From an uncultured Clostridia bacterium (GTDB lineage Bacteria > Bacillota > Clostridia > TANB77 > CAG-508), in contig CAOTKV010000021.1 of assembly GCA_948530865.1 (NCBI GenBank), positions 1 to 15,716 of the forward strand: a stretch of 15,716 bases of DNA, read 5' to 3'. Below, in pieces: positions 4,927 to 13,512 of this stretch (position 1 is the stretch's first letter; each line of letters starts with the position of its first letter). Both the position numbers and the translations under genes were made by a program. The notes under the pieces are model-generated. The model was not told the origin of the DNA. It saw nothing but the letters and a program-made list of their open reading frames with translations, and ran no database searches.

Positions 4927-7710
4927 TTAATTCAAATTATCTCTACATCTTTCACATAATGTTGGATATTCTGAGTTTTCTCCAACTGTATCTGAATACA
5001 TCCAGCATCTTTCACATTTTTCACCACTGGCTTTTTCTACTTTAACACCTATTGCAACTTCTGTATCTTCATTTCTTCTATTTTCGCGAATTTCAACATC
5101 TGATACAATAAGTATTTCTTTTAAAAGTTCTTCTTTTCCTTTTATAAACTCATATTCGTCACCTTCAGCAAATAATGTAACTTTAGCTTCTAATGAAAGT
5201 CCTATATCTTTATTTGCTCTTGCTATTTCTAGTTTCTTAGCAACTTCTTCTTTAATTTTTATTAATTTTGACCATCTTAAGGCTAATTCCTCATTTTCAT
5301 ATTTAGCATTTACTTTTGGATAATTCTCAAGCATTACACTCTCTAAATTCTCTCCTGCTTTATGAGGCATATAACTCCAAATTTCTTCTGCTGTATAACA
5401 TGTCATTGGAGCAAGTATTCTTACTAAACAAGAAAGTATTTCATACATTGTTGTTTGAGCTGCTCTTCTTTCAATTGAATCTGGTTTTAATGTATATAGT
5501 CTATCTTTTATTATATCTAAATAGAATTGACTCATATCTGTAACACAGAATTGATTTATAGCATGATATGCATCATGGAAATCATAATTGTCATAAGCTT
5601 TTGTACAATCTTTTATCAATTTGTTTAATCTTGTTAAAGCCCATTTATCTATTTCTTTTAAATCTTCATAAGCTACTGGATTATTTACATCATAATCTGA
5701 AATATTTCCAAGTATATATCTTGCTGTGTTTCTTATTTTTCTATAAACTTCAGATACTTGTTTCATAATATTTTTAGATCCACTTATATCTGATTTATAA
5801 TCTGATGATAAAACCCAAAGTCTTAAAATATCAGCTCCTAATTCTTTTATAACATCTTGTGGAGCTATACCATTTCCTAAAGATTTAGACATTTTTCTTC
5901 CTTGTTCGTCAACTGTATATCCATGTGTTATAACTTCTTTATAAGGTGCTTTTCCTTTTGTTGCAACAGAGGTTAGAAGTGATGATTGAAACCATCCTCT
6001 ATATTGGTCACTTCCTTCTAAATATAAATTAGCTTCTGGTAAACCTCTTTCTGCTAAAACAGATTCGTGTGTAGAACCAGAATCGAACCAAACATCCATT
6101 ATATCTGTTTCTTTTTTGAACTCAGTACATCCACATTCACATTTTGCATTTTCTGGCATTAATTCTTTTTCTGTTAGCTCAAACCAAGCATTTGTACCTT
6201 TTTCTTTTACTATTTCTTGAACTTTCTTTAAACTTTCTTCTGTTACATATTCTTTTTCACAGTTTTTACAATAGAATATTGGTATTGGTACTCCCCATGT
6301 TCTTTGACGAGAAATACACCAATCGTTTCTATCTTCTATCATTTTTGTAATTCTTTCTTCTCCCCAAGCTGGATACCATTTTACTGTTTTTATAGCTTCT
6401 AAGCTTTCTTTTCTAAATCCATCAACTGATGCAAACCATTGACTTGTAGCTCTAAATATAACTGGCTTTTTACATCTCCAACAATGTGGATATGAGTGAT
6501 TTACAACTTGACTTGCTAATAGTAATCCATGTTCATCTAACCATTTAATAATTTCTTTATCAGATTTTGCATAATACATATCTTGGAATGGACCTGCTCC
6601 TTCTCCTCTTTGAACACCTTTAGCGTCAACAGTAACTATTATATCACTATCATGTTTTAAACCTAATAAATAATCTTCTTTACCATAACTTGGTGCACAG
6701 TGTACACAACCAGAACCCGTTCCAAGTTCTACATTTACACTATCTTCTGTTCCTAAAACAACTTTTGATTGTCTGTCTAAGAAAGGATGCTTGCAAACTA
6801 TTCCTTCTAAAGCTTTACCTTTAAAATCTTCTTCTATTTCATAATCTTCAATTCCTGCAATTTTCATAACTTCTTCTACTAAATCTTTTGCAAAAATTAA
6901 TCTTTCAGTTCCAACTTTAACTACTGCATAATCAAAATCTTCTCCAACTGCAATCATTGTATTTCCAGGTAATGTCCATGGAGTTGTTGTCCATATTACA
7001 ACATAAGTATTATCTCTTTGAATTAATCCTTTTCCATCTACAACTGGAAATTTTACATATGCTGTATTTGAATTTATATCTTTATATTCAATTTCAGCTT
7101 CAGCTAATGCTGTTTCACAATCTGTACACCAATATACTGGTTTTAAACCTTTATATATATAACCTTTTTTATACATATCTGCAAATACACCTATTTGCTT
7201 TGTTTCCATTTGTGGTTGATATGTTATATATGGATGCTCCCAATCAGCAAGAACTCCTAATCTTTTAAATCCTTCAGTTTGTTTATCTTTATAATCCATT
7301 GTAAATTGCTTACATGTATCTCTAAATGTATTTACTGGTATTTCATTTCTGTTTAATCCTAATTTTTCAATTGCTTTTTTCTCTGTTGGCATACCATGTG
7401 TATCATATCCAGGGATAAATGGTGTATAATATCCTTGTAAATTTTTATATCTAACTATTGTATCTTTTAATATTTTATTTAAAGCATGACCTAAATGAAT
7501 TTCTCCATTAGCATATGGAGGTCCATCATGTAATACAAATGGAGTTTTACCTTCATTCTTTTTTAACATTTTTTCATATAAACCTTTATCAAATACTTTT
7601 TCTTTGATTTTTGGCTCATTTTCTGGTAAGTTACCTCTCATCGGGAAATCTGTTTTTGGCAAATTCAATGTTTTGCTATAATCTTTCTTTTCTTCACAAT
7701 TATCACACAT
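4927..7710 (-). CDS. ileS: Isoleucyl-tRNA synthetase
   Basis: This class I synthetase has 927 residues and charges tRNA-Ile in the cytoplasm. HIGH is HLGH at residues 72-75 and KMSKS is at 606-610, with WTTTPWTLPGN in the CP1 editing region. The C terminus carries a zinc finger with cysteines at 899, 902, 919 and 922. A further Cys pair (FYCKNC) and a later CECGC cluster, in the segment before DIMDVWFDSGS, form a probable zinc ribbon where B. subtilis IleS has no cysteines. Length fits the bacterial cytoplasmic type. AAGGAG (7719-7724) lies eight bases before the ATG and abuts the stop of the upstream ProX-like gene, so both are read from the T-box-controlled transcript. There is no in-frame CGG among the 927 codons. 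Confidence 0.98.
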   Translation of the reverse strand: MCDNCEEKKDYSKTLNLPKTDFPMRGNLPENEPKIKEKVFDKGLYEKMLKKNEGKTPFVLHDGPPYANGEIHLGHALNKILKDTIVRYKNLQGYYTPFIPGYDTHGMPTEKKAIEKLGLNRNEIPVNTFRDTCKQFTMDYKDKQTEGFKRLGVLADWEHPYITYQPQMETKQIGVFADMYKKGYIYKGLKPVYWCTDCETALAEAEIEYKDINSNTAYVKFPVVDGKGLIQRDNTYVVIWTTTPWTLPGNTMIAVGEDFDYAVVKVGTERLIFAKDLVEEVMKIAGIEDYEIEEDFKGKALEGIVCKHPFLDRQSKVVLGTEDSVNVELGTGSGCVHCAPSYGKEDYLLGLKHDSDIIVTVDAKGVQRGEGAGPFQDMYYAKSDKEIIKWLDEHGLLLASQVVNHSYPHCWRCKKPVIFRATSQWFASVDGFRKESLEAIKTVKWYPAWGEERITKMIEDRNDWCISRQRTWGVPIPIFYCKNCEKEYVTEESLKKVQEIVKEKGTNAWFELTEKELMPENAKCECGCTEFKKETDIMDVWFDSGSTHESVLAERGLPEANLYLEGSDQYRGWFQSSLLTSVATKGKAPYKEVITHGYTVDEQGRKMSKSLGNGIAPQDVIKELGADILRLWVLSSDYKSDISGSKNIMKQVSEVYRKIRNTARYILGNISDYDVNNPVAYEDLKEIDKWALTRLNKLIKDCTKAYDNYDFHDAYHAINQFCVTDMSQFYLDIIKDRLYTLKPDSIERRAAQTTMYEILSCLVRILAPMTCYTAEEIWSYMPHKAGENLESVMLENYPKVNAKYENEELALRWSKLIKIKEEVAKKLEIARANKDIGLSLEAKVTLFAEGDEYEFIKGKEELLKEILIVSDVEIRENRRNEDTEVAIGVKVEKASGEKCERCWMYSDTVGENSEYPTLCERCRDNLN

Positions 7711-7724
7711 AATTTTATCTCCTT

Positions 7725-8210
7725 TTAAATTTTTATATATTTTAATTTATTATTAAGTTCTTTTACATATTTTTCTAAATTTTCTGGTGTTATTAAAACA
7801 GTTGATGTATTTACACAAGGATGAACCCCTAATAATTTTTCATTTTTCAACTCTTCATCAAAAATGACTTCAACTGCATTTTCCTCATCATTAATAATAG
7901 CAAGTGGAGTTACAGATCCTGGAGTTAGTTTTAAATACTTCATTAATCTTTCATTTGATGCGAAACTTAGTTTTGTACTTCCAATTTTTTCTGCAATTTC
8001 ACTAAGTGGTGCTCTTTTCTCTTCTGGCATTACTATTAAAAAATGTCTTTTTCCTTTTTGATCTCTAACAAATAAATTTTTACAAATTTTCGCATCTTCA
8101 AAAATATTTCCTAAATTATCCATATCCTCAATTGTAAAAACAGGAACATGTTCAACTTCTTTATATTCAATGTTTAATTCTTGCAGTTTGTTTAAAACTT
8201 CTTCTCTCAT
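7725..8210 (-). CDS. YbaK/ProX-family aminoacyl-tRNA deacylase
   Basis: The 161-residue protein covers a whole YbaK/aminoacyl-tRNA-synthetase-associated domain. The conserved lysine in KNLFVRD (Lys44) and the motif GVHPCVNTSTVLI (His130-Pro131) match the pocket of ProXp-ala/PrdX enzymes, which clear mischarged tRNA (classically Ala-tRNA-Pro) in trans. KLTPGSVTPLAIIND is another family stretch. It is the first gene behind an isoleucine T-box and sits 14 bp upstream of ileS, so it is made when tRNA-Ile is uncharged. That placement raises the possibility that its substrate relates to isoleucine/valine misacylation rather than proline (inference). A strong GGAGGAG lies five bases before the ATG. 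Confidence 0.88.
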   Translation of the reverse strand: MREEVLNKLQELNIEYKEVEHVPVFTIEDMDNLGNIFEDAKICKNLFVRDQKGKRHFLIVMPEEKRAPLSEIAEKIGSTKLSFASNERLMKYLKLTPGSVTPLAIINDEENAVEVIFDEELKNEKLLGVHPCVNTSTVLITPENLEKYVKELNNKLKYIKI

Positions 8211-8231
8211 CTAATCTCCTCCCTATAATAC

Positions 8232-8495
8232 AAAAAAATCCATTTCATCCCATAGGACGAAATGGATAAACTTCCGTGGTACCACCTAAATTTAATTGAT
8301 AAACTCGCTTTAACAATTCTCTTTTCTTTTTAACGCAAAGCAATGCGGATTATTTTAATAATATAATACGTTCAAATAATCAACTCCAAGGTGATAATAA
8401 ATAAACTATTTTCCTACAAGCCTCTCACCAAACAGCTTGCTCTCTTAAGGTTTTATTTTTATTTACCGTGTCCTTTTCAAAGTTTTTAGTTATTA
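8232..8495 (-). promoter_or_regulatory. T-box leader RNA, isoleucine specific
   Basis: The conserved T-box AGGTGGTACCACGG is at 8274-8287 on the minus strand. It is followed by a 13-bp terminator hairpin (8238-8250 with 8255-8267, one G-U pair) and seven Ts (8232-8238). Upstream, AAGAGAGC...GGTGAGAGGCTTGT has the look of Stem I with its distal loop. The 3' side of the specifier loop reads TTATTATCACCTTGG. The codon ATC (8393-8395) followed by A is the best specifier, and the overlapping ATT would also be Ile. Uncharged tRNA-Ile would stabilise the antiterminator and allow transcription of the ProX-like gene and ileS. The specifier was assigned by eye. Confidence 0.9.
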
Positions 8496-8504
8496 ATAAT
8501 TATT

Positions 8505-8534
8505 ATAATAACATCATTAACATAAGTTTGTCAA
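8505..8534 (-). promoter_or_regulatory. Promoter of the T-box / ileS operon
   Basis: A consensus -35 TTGACA (8529-8534) is followed after 18 bp by TATTAT (8505-8510). An overlapping TATAAT (8502-8507) would need a 21-bp spacer. The predicted start falls just upstream of the T-box leader. Confidence 0.7.
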
Positions 8535-8547
8535 TATCATTTATGCA

Positions 8548-8581
8548 AAAAGTGGAGAAAGCATTCGCTTCCCCCACTTTT
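8548..8581 (-). terminator. Terminator of the PRPP-synthetase-like gene
   Basis: A 15-bp stem with two G-U pairs (8567-8581 with 8548-8562 read on the minus strand), a GAAT loop and a short T-run. It lies about 50 nt after the stop codon and immediately before the ileS-operon promoter, marking the left edge of the higher-GC insert. Confidence 0.8.
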
Positions 8582-8631
8582 CACGTTTTATAAGCCTAAT
8601 TTAATAAATCCAGCTAACCAAAATCAAAAAC

Positions 8632-9447
8632 TCAACTATTCTGGTTTACGTACTTCATTACATCAATATCCATATACTGAATCTTCGGATGTTCAATGCT
8701 CATGATTGATCTGCTTGTATATATTTTGCTTACTGGTGACCCAGCTTTTAGCAAATCTCCGTCAAATACTTTCGGCTCACAGTGTGAAACTACAAGTACA
8801 ATTTCACTTGCTCCCATTTCCTTTAAGATATTTGCTGCTCTGTACATTGTACTACCAGTAGCGCAAAGGTCATCAATAATAATGCATTTTGCCCCAGGTA
8901 CGATTGCCCCTTCTTTATGGTGCATGTCTGTAATCCATCCAGAAGAAGGGTCTCTGTGTTTCTGCATAACACAAATATTCTGATAACCACAATCGCTGTA
9001 TCTTGCAACTGCGCCTTTATCTGGGAATACAATTTGAACTCCAGTGCCAATTTCCTCAGGTTTTATCCAATCTTTTACAGGATAAACCGCTGTTGCACGC
9101 TCCAATAAACGCATAGTTGCATCAGAATGGGGTTCCATTACGATGATTTTGGCAAAGTTAAGCCAATTGATATAACTGCAGATGTACTTGAGGTTAAATA
9201 AATCTCCCTCAATCTTTCTGTCCATCCTGCTGTATGACATGTACCATATGAACAATGTACATGGTACATTAAATTCATCAATCCGCTTCTTTACAAACAT
9301 TAGCAAAATCAGATCTTCATCGTTAAAGTATTTGAATTCCAGTACATTTCTTCCATCCAGCAGAATGTGCTCTTCAAAGTCCTTTACACGAGCCTCATTG
9401 TTTCCAAACCGTTTCGTCTCAATTTCATAACCATTCAGTTTAAGCAT
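8632..9447 (-). CDS. PRPP-synthetase-like (ribose-phosphate pyrophosphokinase family) protein
   Basis: The protein has 271 residues, against about 315 for housekeeping Prs. Matches to Prs run in order: KRFGNNE (Prs GRFSDGE), SRMDRK (R74, D76, R77; Prs ARQDRR), EPHSDA with His107 (Prs DLHAEQ), PDKGA (Prs PDIGG), KHR at 163-165 (the flexible-loop Lys and Arg), and the PRPP-binding loop IDDLCATGST (D192-D193). The catalytic set appears complete, so it may make PRPP from ribose-5-phosphate and ATP. Short Prs variants occur in phages and plasmids beside NadV for NAD salvage, but no NadV is present here. AAAGGAGG lies seven bases before the ATG. Base composition is far higher in GC than the neighbours, and two arginines (13 and 55) use CGG, which host genes avoid. 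It is divergent from an ABC exporter, and the pair was probably acquired together. Confidence 0.85.
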   Translation of the reverse strand: MLKLNGYEIETKRFGNNEARVKDFEEHILLDGRNVLEFKYFNDEDLILLMFVKKRIDEFNVPCTLFIWYMSYSRMDRKIEGDLFNLKYICSYINWLNFAKIIVMEPHSDATMRLLERATAVYPVKDWIKPEEIGTGVQIVFPDKGAVARYSDCGYQNICVMQKHRDPSSGWITDMHHKEGAIVPGAKCIIIDDLCATGSTMYRAANILKEMGASEIVLVVSHCEPKVFDGDLLKAGSPVSKIYTSRSIMSIEHPKIQYMDIDVMKYVNQNS

Positions 9448-9693
9448 ATTATAGCCTCCTTTAAGTTTTCATTATTGGTTTCGATATTTTTTACTACTTT
9501 TATATTATAACAAAATTATCTTTATAAGTCAATTATGTAAACTTTCGCTGTAATATGTGGATTTTTTCATTAATTTGTGTTAAAATTATGTTAACATGTA
9601 TTTTGTTTATTTTAGGTAAATAGTTTTCCCTATTATTAAAAACATGTTTTGTAGCACATTCACAATTAATATATTAGAGAGGTAGGTCACATT
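9448..9693. promoter_or_regulatory. Divergent control region between the PRPP-synthetase-like and ABC genes
   Basis: A strong minus-strand promoter (listed separately) serves the enzyme gene. For the ABC gene I see no good -35/-10 pair. A 10-bp palindrome ATGTTAACAT (9588-9597) and a direct repeat AACATGT (9593-9599 and 9641-9647) could be operator sites. GAGGT at 9679-9683 is the likely ABC ribosome binding site, with ten bases of spacing. Confidence 0.45.
9504..9532 (-). promoter_or_regulatory. Strong promoter of the PRPP-synthetase-like gene
   Basis: On the minus strand, TTGACT (9527-9532), a 17-bp spacer and TATAAT (9504-9509), with an extended TGT directly before the -10. Confidence 0.82.
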
Positions 9694-11499
9694 ATGGCAA
9701 AAAAAGAAACACTTCGGGAATTCTGGAAAAAAATCAATTTTCCAATTTTAAAACAGCCACGGCAAATCAAAATCTTTAAAGGAAAAATTATTGTTATCTC
9801 AATTTTGGCAACATTAATTCTTGATGCTCTTAGTTTTTCCTTAAAAGGTGCTGAATCTGCTATGACTGCTGGTATGATTCCTTTATCCATCTTTATGCTC
9901 ATATTGTATTTTGGGCAAAGAACCATCGACACATCATATAGCACTTATGCAGATTTACAAAACGACATATTCAGGCAGATTTATTCTACTGAAACAATTC
10001 AGATTGTTATGAATATCTGTAACATGTGCCGATCAAAAGTATTTAAAAAGGATGAAGGAAAATCAACCCTGATGGAAAATGCCGAGATCATGCAAAAAGC
10101 AAATTGGTATTTAAGTGCAGTATGGAATTTTTGGTGGTGTCTTCCCAAAACAATATCAGAATGCATTATACTGGCTGGTATGATTATTGGAATGATAGCT
10201 GTCGAAATTCATGAAAGTGATCCTGTTCAAACAGCTTTCATTATGACACTTTTAGCCATCTGCATTGCAATTTATTTTGTTCTTGGCAAAAAACGAATCC
10301 TGCTCAAAAATAACTATCGCAAGCAAGCAAAAGAAGCCGAAGTTGCAAAAGACGTTCTGTTTACAGAAATCAAAAATGTTGATTTCATCTCCAAAAGTGA
10401 TTTCGACTATCATGCAAAAGAATTTAAAAAATGTCTCATGAAAGAGGTGGAAATCAGCAAAACAGAAAGATTTAAACTGAATCGTGTTTTTATCCAGAGA
10501 AGTTTTATCGCATCTGGTTTCATGATTGTTATATTGCTTTTTAAAGTTTTTACTGCTAAAGCTCTTGATATGTCAGTTATATTGAATGTTGTAGCAGTAT
10601 CTTCTGTATACAGCACTATTCTTGCTAAAATCGGAAACATTCTTCATGAATTTGAAGTTTTAGCAGATAACAAAATTGACATTGATGCATTGTATGATGA
10701 TTTTAAAAATATCTATGATGTATATATAGAAGAGAGCAATAAGCAGTTTTCTGAAAGCAATGTTGATGAGATTTCTGTTAGCAACTTTTATGCAACACAG
10801 GATCCAAAAAAATGCTATCTGCTAAAAAACAATACTTCATTTGCTTTAAAGAAAGGGGATTTTGTATTAGTTCAGGGTCCTACTGGATGTGGAAAAAGCA
10901 CTTTGCTTATGCTGCTTACTGGAAAGCTTAGAATTCACAATAATCCGATATATTTCAGTAATGGTGAAAATGGTTATCTTTCCTCAATTTCGTATCAAAC
11001 AGACAAAGCTATGGTTAATGGCTTTGCACTCAATGAAATAACTCTTTGTAATAAAGATAGAGGTATCAACCACTATCGCCTCCACGGAATTTTACTCGGA
11101 TTGAATTTATATTATGAATTCTTAAGAATGGCTAAAGCCGATAAGGAGTTAAATTTAGCAAATCTTTCGGATTCAGAAATGGTATTTGAACTTTTAAAGT
11201 CCAGAAAAGTTAAGCAATTCTCTAGCGGTCAGCAACAGCGTTTGGCACTCGCAAAACTTTTGTATCTCATGGATTCTACTCATCAGGTAATTGCACTTGA
11301 TGAAGCATTCAATCGTTTAGATGACGATACTGCTAAAGAGTGCATCAAATTTGTTTATGATTTCACACAACGTGATATGAAACGAATTGTTCTCCTGGCG
11401 ACCCACCAAGTGGAATTAGTTCGTCCAATTTGCAATAAGGAAATTTCCTTCGCATCGGATTTGAACACCTCCACTCTCCAAGTATCAACAATACGTTAA
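9694..11499 (+). CDS. ABC exporter-type half transporter with fused ATPase
   Basis: The 601-residue protein has an N-terminal membrane domain (about 1-330) with roughly six hydrophobic segments (near 30-50, 58-75, 150-172, 180-197, 270-290, 295-312). A C-terminal nucleotide-binding domain follows. Walker A is GPTGCGKST (395-403), the signature is SSGQQQR (510-516), Walker B is VIALDEA (532-538), and the H-loop histidine is 571, so the ATPase should be active, probably as a homodimer. Direction should be export; the substrate is unknown. No peptidase domain or precursor peptide gene is nearby. Arg8 and Arg23 use CGG, and GC is well above the host genes. It is divergent from the PRPP-synthetase-like gene and ends at a GC-rich terminator. 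It resembles peptide or lipid exporters only in architecture. Confidence 0.88.
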   Translation: MAKKETLREFWKKINFPILKQPRQIKIFKGKIIVISILATLILDALSFSLKGAESAMTAGMIPLSIFMLILYFGQRTIDTSYSTYADLQNDIFRQIYSTETIQIVMNICNMCRSKVFKKDEGKSTLMENAEIMQKANWYLSAVWNFWWCLPKTISECIILAGMIIGMIAVEIHESDPVQTAFIMTLLAICIAIYFVLGKKRILLKNNYRKQAKEAEVAKDVLFTEIKNVDFISKSDFDYHAKEFKKCLMKEVEISKTERFKLNRVFIQRSFIASGFMIVILLFKVFTAKALDMSVILNVVAVSSVYSTILAKIGNILHEFEVLADNKIDIDALYDDFKNIYDVYIEESNKQFSESNVDEISVSNFYATQDPKKCYLLKNNTSFALKKGDFVLVQGPTGCGKSTLLMLLTGKLRIHNNPIYFSNGENGYLSSISYQTDKAMVNGFALNEITLCNKDRGINHYRLHGILLGLNLYYEFLRMAKADKELNLANLSDSEMVFELLKSRKVKQFSSGQQQRLALAKLLYLMDSTHQVIALDEAFNRLDDDTAKECIKFVYDFTQRDMKRIVLLATHQVELVRPICNKEISFASDLNTSTLQVSTIR

Positions 11500-11546
11500 T
11501 GCAAAGCATATTTAGAAATGCTAAAATTAGGTTCTAAATCAAAAGG

Positions 11547-11577
11547 CGCCAGCTCCAACGAGCTGGCGTTTTCTTTT
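11547..11577 (+). terminator. GC-rich terminator of the ABC gene
   Basis: A 9-bp perfect stem (CGCCAGCTC 11547-11555, GAGCTGGCG 11560-11568), a CAAC loop and TTTTCTTTT. Its GC-rich stem contrasts with the AT-rich terminators of the host genes and marks the right edge of the acquired segment. Confidence 0.95.
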
Positions 11578-12820
11578 ATATTAAGTTTTTAATTATTCCA
11601 AAAGCAGCTTTTTTTCCAGCAGCTAGTGCTCTACATACAGTTGATTTACTTTCCGTATTATCCCCACCTGCATAAACATTTGGTAAATTTGTTTTTCCAT
11701 TTTCATCAATTTTTATGTATCCCCAATCATCAAGTTCAATTCCATTTTCTTCAATAAGTTTTCTATCAGGTTTTAAGCCTATTGCAAAAACAACAGTATT
11801 TGCCTCTTCTTCAAATTCTTCTATTGGTTTTTTATCAACTGCTTTTCCATCTATAATTTCTGTTTTCACACATTTTACACTAATAATTTTTCCATTTTCT
11901 ATATTAGCTTTATCAACTCGTGTTAATTCTTTAAATTGGACTCCATCACAAATAGCCTCTTCAAGTTCAATTTCTCTTGCTGGCATATGAACTCTATCTC
12001 TACGATAAAGGATTTTAACGTTTTTGGCTCCCATTCTTGTAGCCACTCTTGCAGAGTCCATAGCAACATTTCCTCCACCAATAACTACAACATTTCCTAA
12101 ATCTTTAGGATACTTATTTTCTCTATATGCTCTTAAGAAAGTATCTGATTCATATATACAATCTGTTTCTTCATCTGATAATTTATATGTTGATGATTTT
12201 GAAGCTCCAATTCCTAAAAATACAGCGTCATATTTCTTTGAAATTTCATCTAACTCAAAATCTATTCCAAGTGCTCTATTCGTAATAAAATTTCCACCTA
12301 ATTCTTTTATTTTGTCTATTATATTTTTTACCTTATCTTTTGATAATCTAAAATCTGGTATTCCATAAATTAATATTCCACCTGGAGTATTATCTTTTTC
12401 ATATATATCAACATCAAATCCATTCTTTAAAAGTTCTAAACTACATTCAAGACCTGCTGGTCCAGAGCCTATTACAGCAACTTTTTTACCATTTTTCTCT
12501 TTTTTAGAAAATTTATATTCTATTTTATTTTCTATTGCCCATTCATTAACAAATTTTTCTAAAATTCCGATATTAGTTGGTTCAGATTTTATACCTCTAA
12601 TACAACTTCCTTCACACTGTTCCTCTTGAGGACATATTAGACTACAAATATATGAAAAAATATTATTTTCTTGTAATATCTTATATGCGTTCTCATAGTT
12701 TTCATTTTTCACTTCCATAATAAATTCTGGAATTTTAGTTTGCATAGGGCAACCTTTTACACTACATGGTTTTAATTTACAATTTAAACAATAATTTGCA
12801 CATTCACTAAGGCTTTTCAT
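11576..12820 (-). CDS. GltD-like NAD(P)H:FAD oxidoreductase with N-terminal Fe-S domain
   Basis: The protein has 414 residues. The N-terminal domain has two cysteine clusters for [4Fe-4S] centres: CLNCKLKPCSVKGCP (from residue 11), then CSLICPQEEQCEGSC. The FAD-binding motif VIGSGPAGLE follows, then a second Rossmann motif VIGGGNVAMD with YRRDR for NAD(P)H. A closing YAGGD loop follows. This is the layout of the glutamate synthase small subunit and its relatives (SudA, NfnB/NfnL), which pass electrons from NAD(P)H to a partner. No glutamate synthase large subunit or NfnA partner is adjacent, so a glutamate synthase role is not established. Its ATG is one base after the MgtC-like stop with only a weak ribosome binding site, so translation is probably coupled. 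It shares its terminal region with the ABC gene, convergently. Confidence 0.88.
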   Translation of the reverse strand: MKSLSECANYCLNCKLKPCSVKGCPMQTKIPEFIMEVKNENYENAYKILQENNIFSYICSLICPQEEQCEGSCIRGIKSEPTNIGILEKFVNEWAIENKIEYKFSKKEKNGKKVAVIGSGPAGLECSLELLKNGFDVDIYEKDNTPGGILIYGIPDFRLSKDKVKNIIDKIKELGGNFITNRALGIDFELDEISKKYDAVFLGIGASKSSTYKLSDEETDCIYESDTFLRAYRENKYPKDLGNVVVIGGGNVAMDSARVATRMGAKNVKILYRRDRVHMPAREIELEEAICDGVQFKELTRVDKANIENGKIISVKCVKTEIIDGKAVDKKPIEEFEEEANTVVFAIGLKPDRKLIEENGIELDDWGYIKIDENGKTNLPNVYAGGDNTESKSTVCRALAAGKKAAFGIIKNLI

Positions 12821-12821
12821 T

Positions 12822-13502
12822 TTATTCTTCTACAACTTCCTTTACTTTTTCAATTTCAATTAATTTAGATAAAATTTCATTTTTATCTGTGCTTTCTCTA
12901 TATTTCATAATAATTCTAATATAATCTGGAACATCTTCATCTTCAATTACTTTTAATCTAATAATTTCTACATTATAGTTTTTCAATATTTCGTTTACTT
13001 CTTTTACAATTTCTTTTGGACTAGATGCTGTAACTTTCAAATCCCAAATATCTGAATGCTCTAATTTTGTTGATAAAATATGTGAATAAGATAAAACAAC
13101 ATATACAACAGCTGTTGCAATAATTGCACCTAAATAATATCCAGCTCCAACAAATAACCCTATACAAGTTATAGCCAATAAACCTGCTGCTGTTGTTAAG
13201 CCTTTAACATTAAATCCATCTCTTAAAATTGTACCTGCACCTAAAAAACCTATACCAGATAATAATTGTGCTGGTATTCTAGTTGGATCGACTCCACTTT
13301 TCTCAGATAAATACTGACCACATATCATAACTAATACAGCACTTATTCCTACTAAAACGTGTGTTCTAAACCCTGCTGGTTTATTCCAAGATTCACGTTC
13401 ATATCCTACTATTCCTGATAAAATAACTATTAAAACTAATTTAACAAATGTTTCTACTTCTGTAATAGCCATTAAGTTTTGAATTTGCATAAAAATACTC
13501 AT
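12822..13502 (-). CDS. MgtC/SapB-family membrane protein
   Basis: The protein has 226 residues. The N-terminal part (about 15-145) has four to five hydrophobic helices with family motifs GYERESWNKPAGFRTH, SGIGFLGAGTILRDG and VKGLTTAAGLL. The C-terminal 75 residues form a soluble ACT-like domain. MgtC proteins help some bacteria cope with low magnesium or acid and modulate F-ATPase in Salmonella. Function in Clostridia is not settled. GGGAG lies nine bases before the first ATG and is itself one arm of a hairpin (13513-13535). The gene is followed one base later by the GltD-like gene, so both are probably one transcript, possibly extending from the small gene upstream. I found no clear promoter of its own. 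Confidence 0.92.
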   Translation of the reverse strand: MSIFMQIQNLMAITEVETFVKLVLIVILSGIVGYERESWNKPAGFRTHVLVGISAVLVMICGQYLSEKSGVDPTRIPAQLLSGIGFLGAGTILRDGFNVKGLTTAAGLLAITCIGLFVGAGYYLGAIIATAVVYVVLSYSHILSTKLEHSDIWDLKVTASSPKEIVKEVNEILKNYNVEIIRLKVIEDEDVPDYIRIIMKYRESTDKNEILSKLIEIEKVKEVVEE

Positions 13503-13512
13503 AATAAATTTT

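Noticed and set aside
4713..4930. Target-site duplication flanking the 204-bp element
   Set aside because: The flanks TATA and TTTT do not match, and shorter matches are uninformative in AT-rich DNA.
5316..7268. Several plus-strand frames opposite ileS
   Set aside because: Their translations are Leu/Phe/Tyr-rich shadows of an unmistakable synthetase gene.
8696..9430. Frames antisense to or overlapping the PRPP-synthetase-like gene
   Set aside because: They have no ribosome binding sites or recognisable motifs. The minus-strand 271-residue frame carries all the conserved catalytic residues.
8535..11600. Terminal repeats or an integrase site bounding the PRPP-synthetase/ABC segment
   Set aside because: I compared the edges by eye and found no convincing direct or inverted repeat. 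The edges are defined only by base composition and terminators.
11576..12820. Calling the flavoprotein glutamate synthase small subunit (gltD) outright
   Set aside because: No large-subunit gene is in the window, and the same architecture serves NfnB, SudA and other oxidoreductases.
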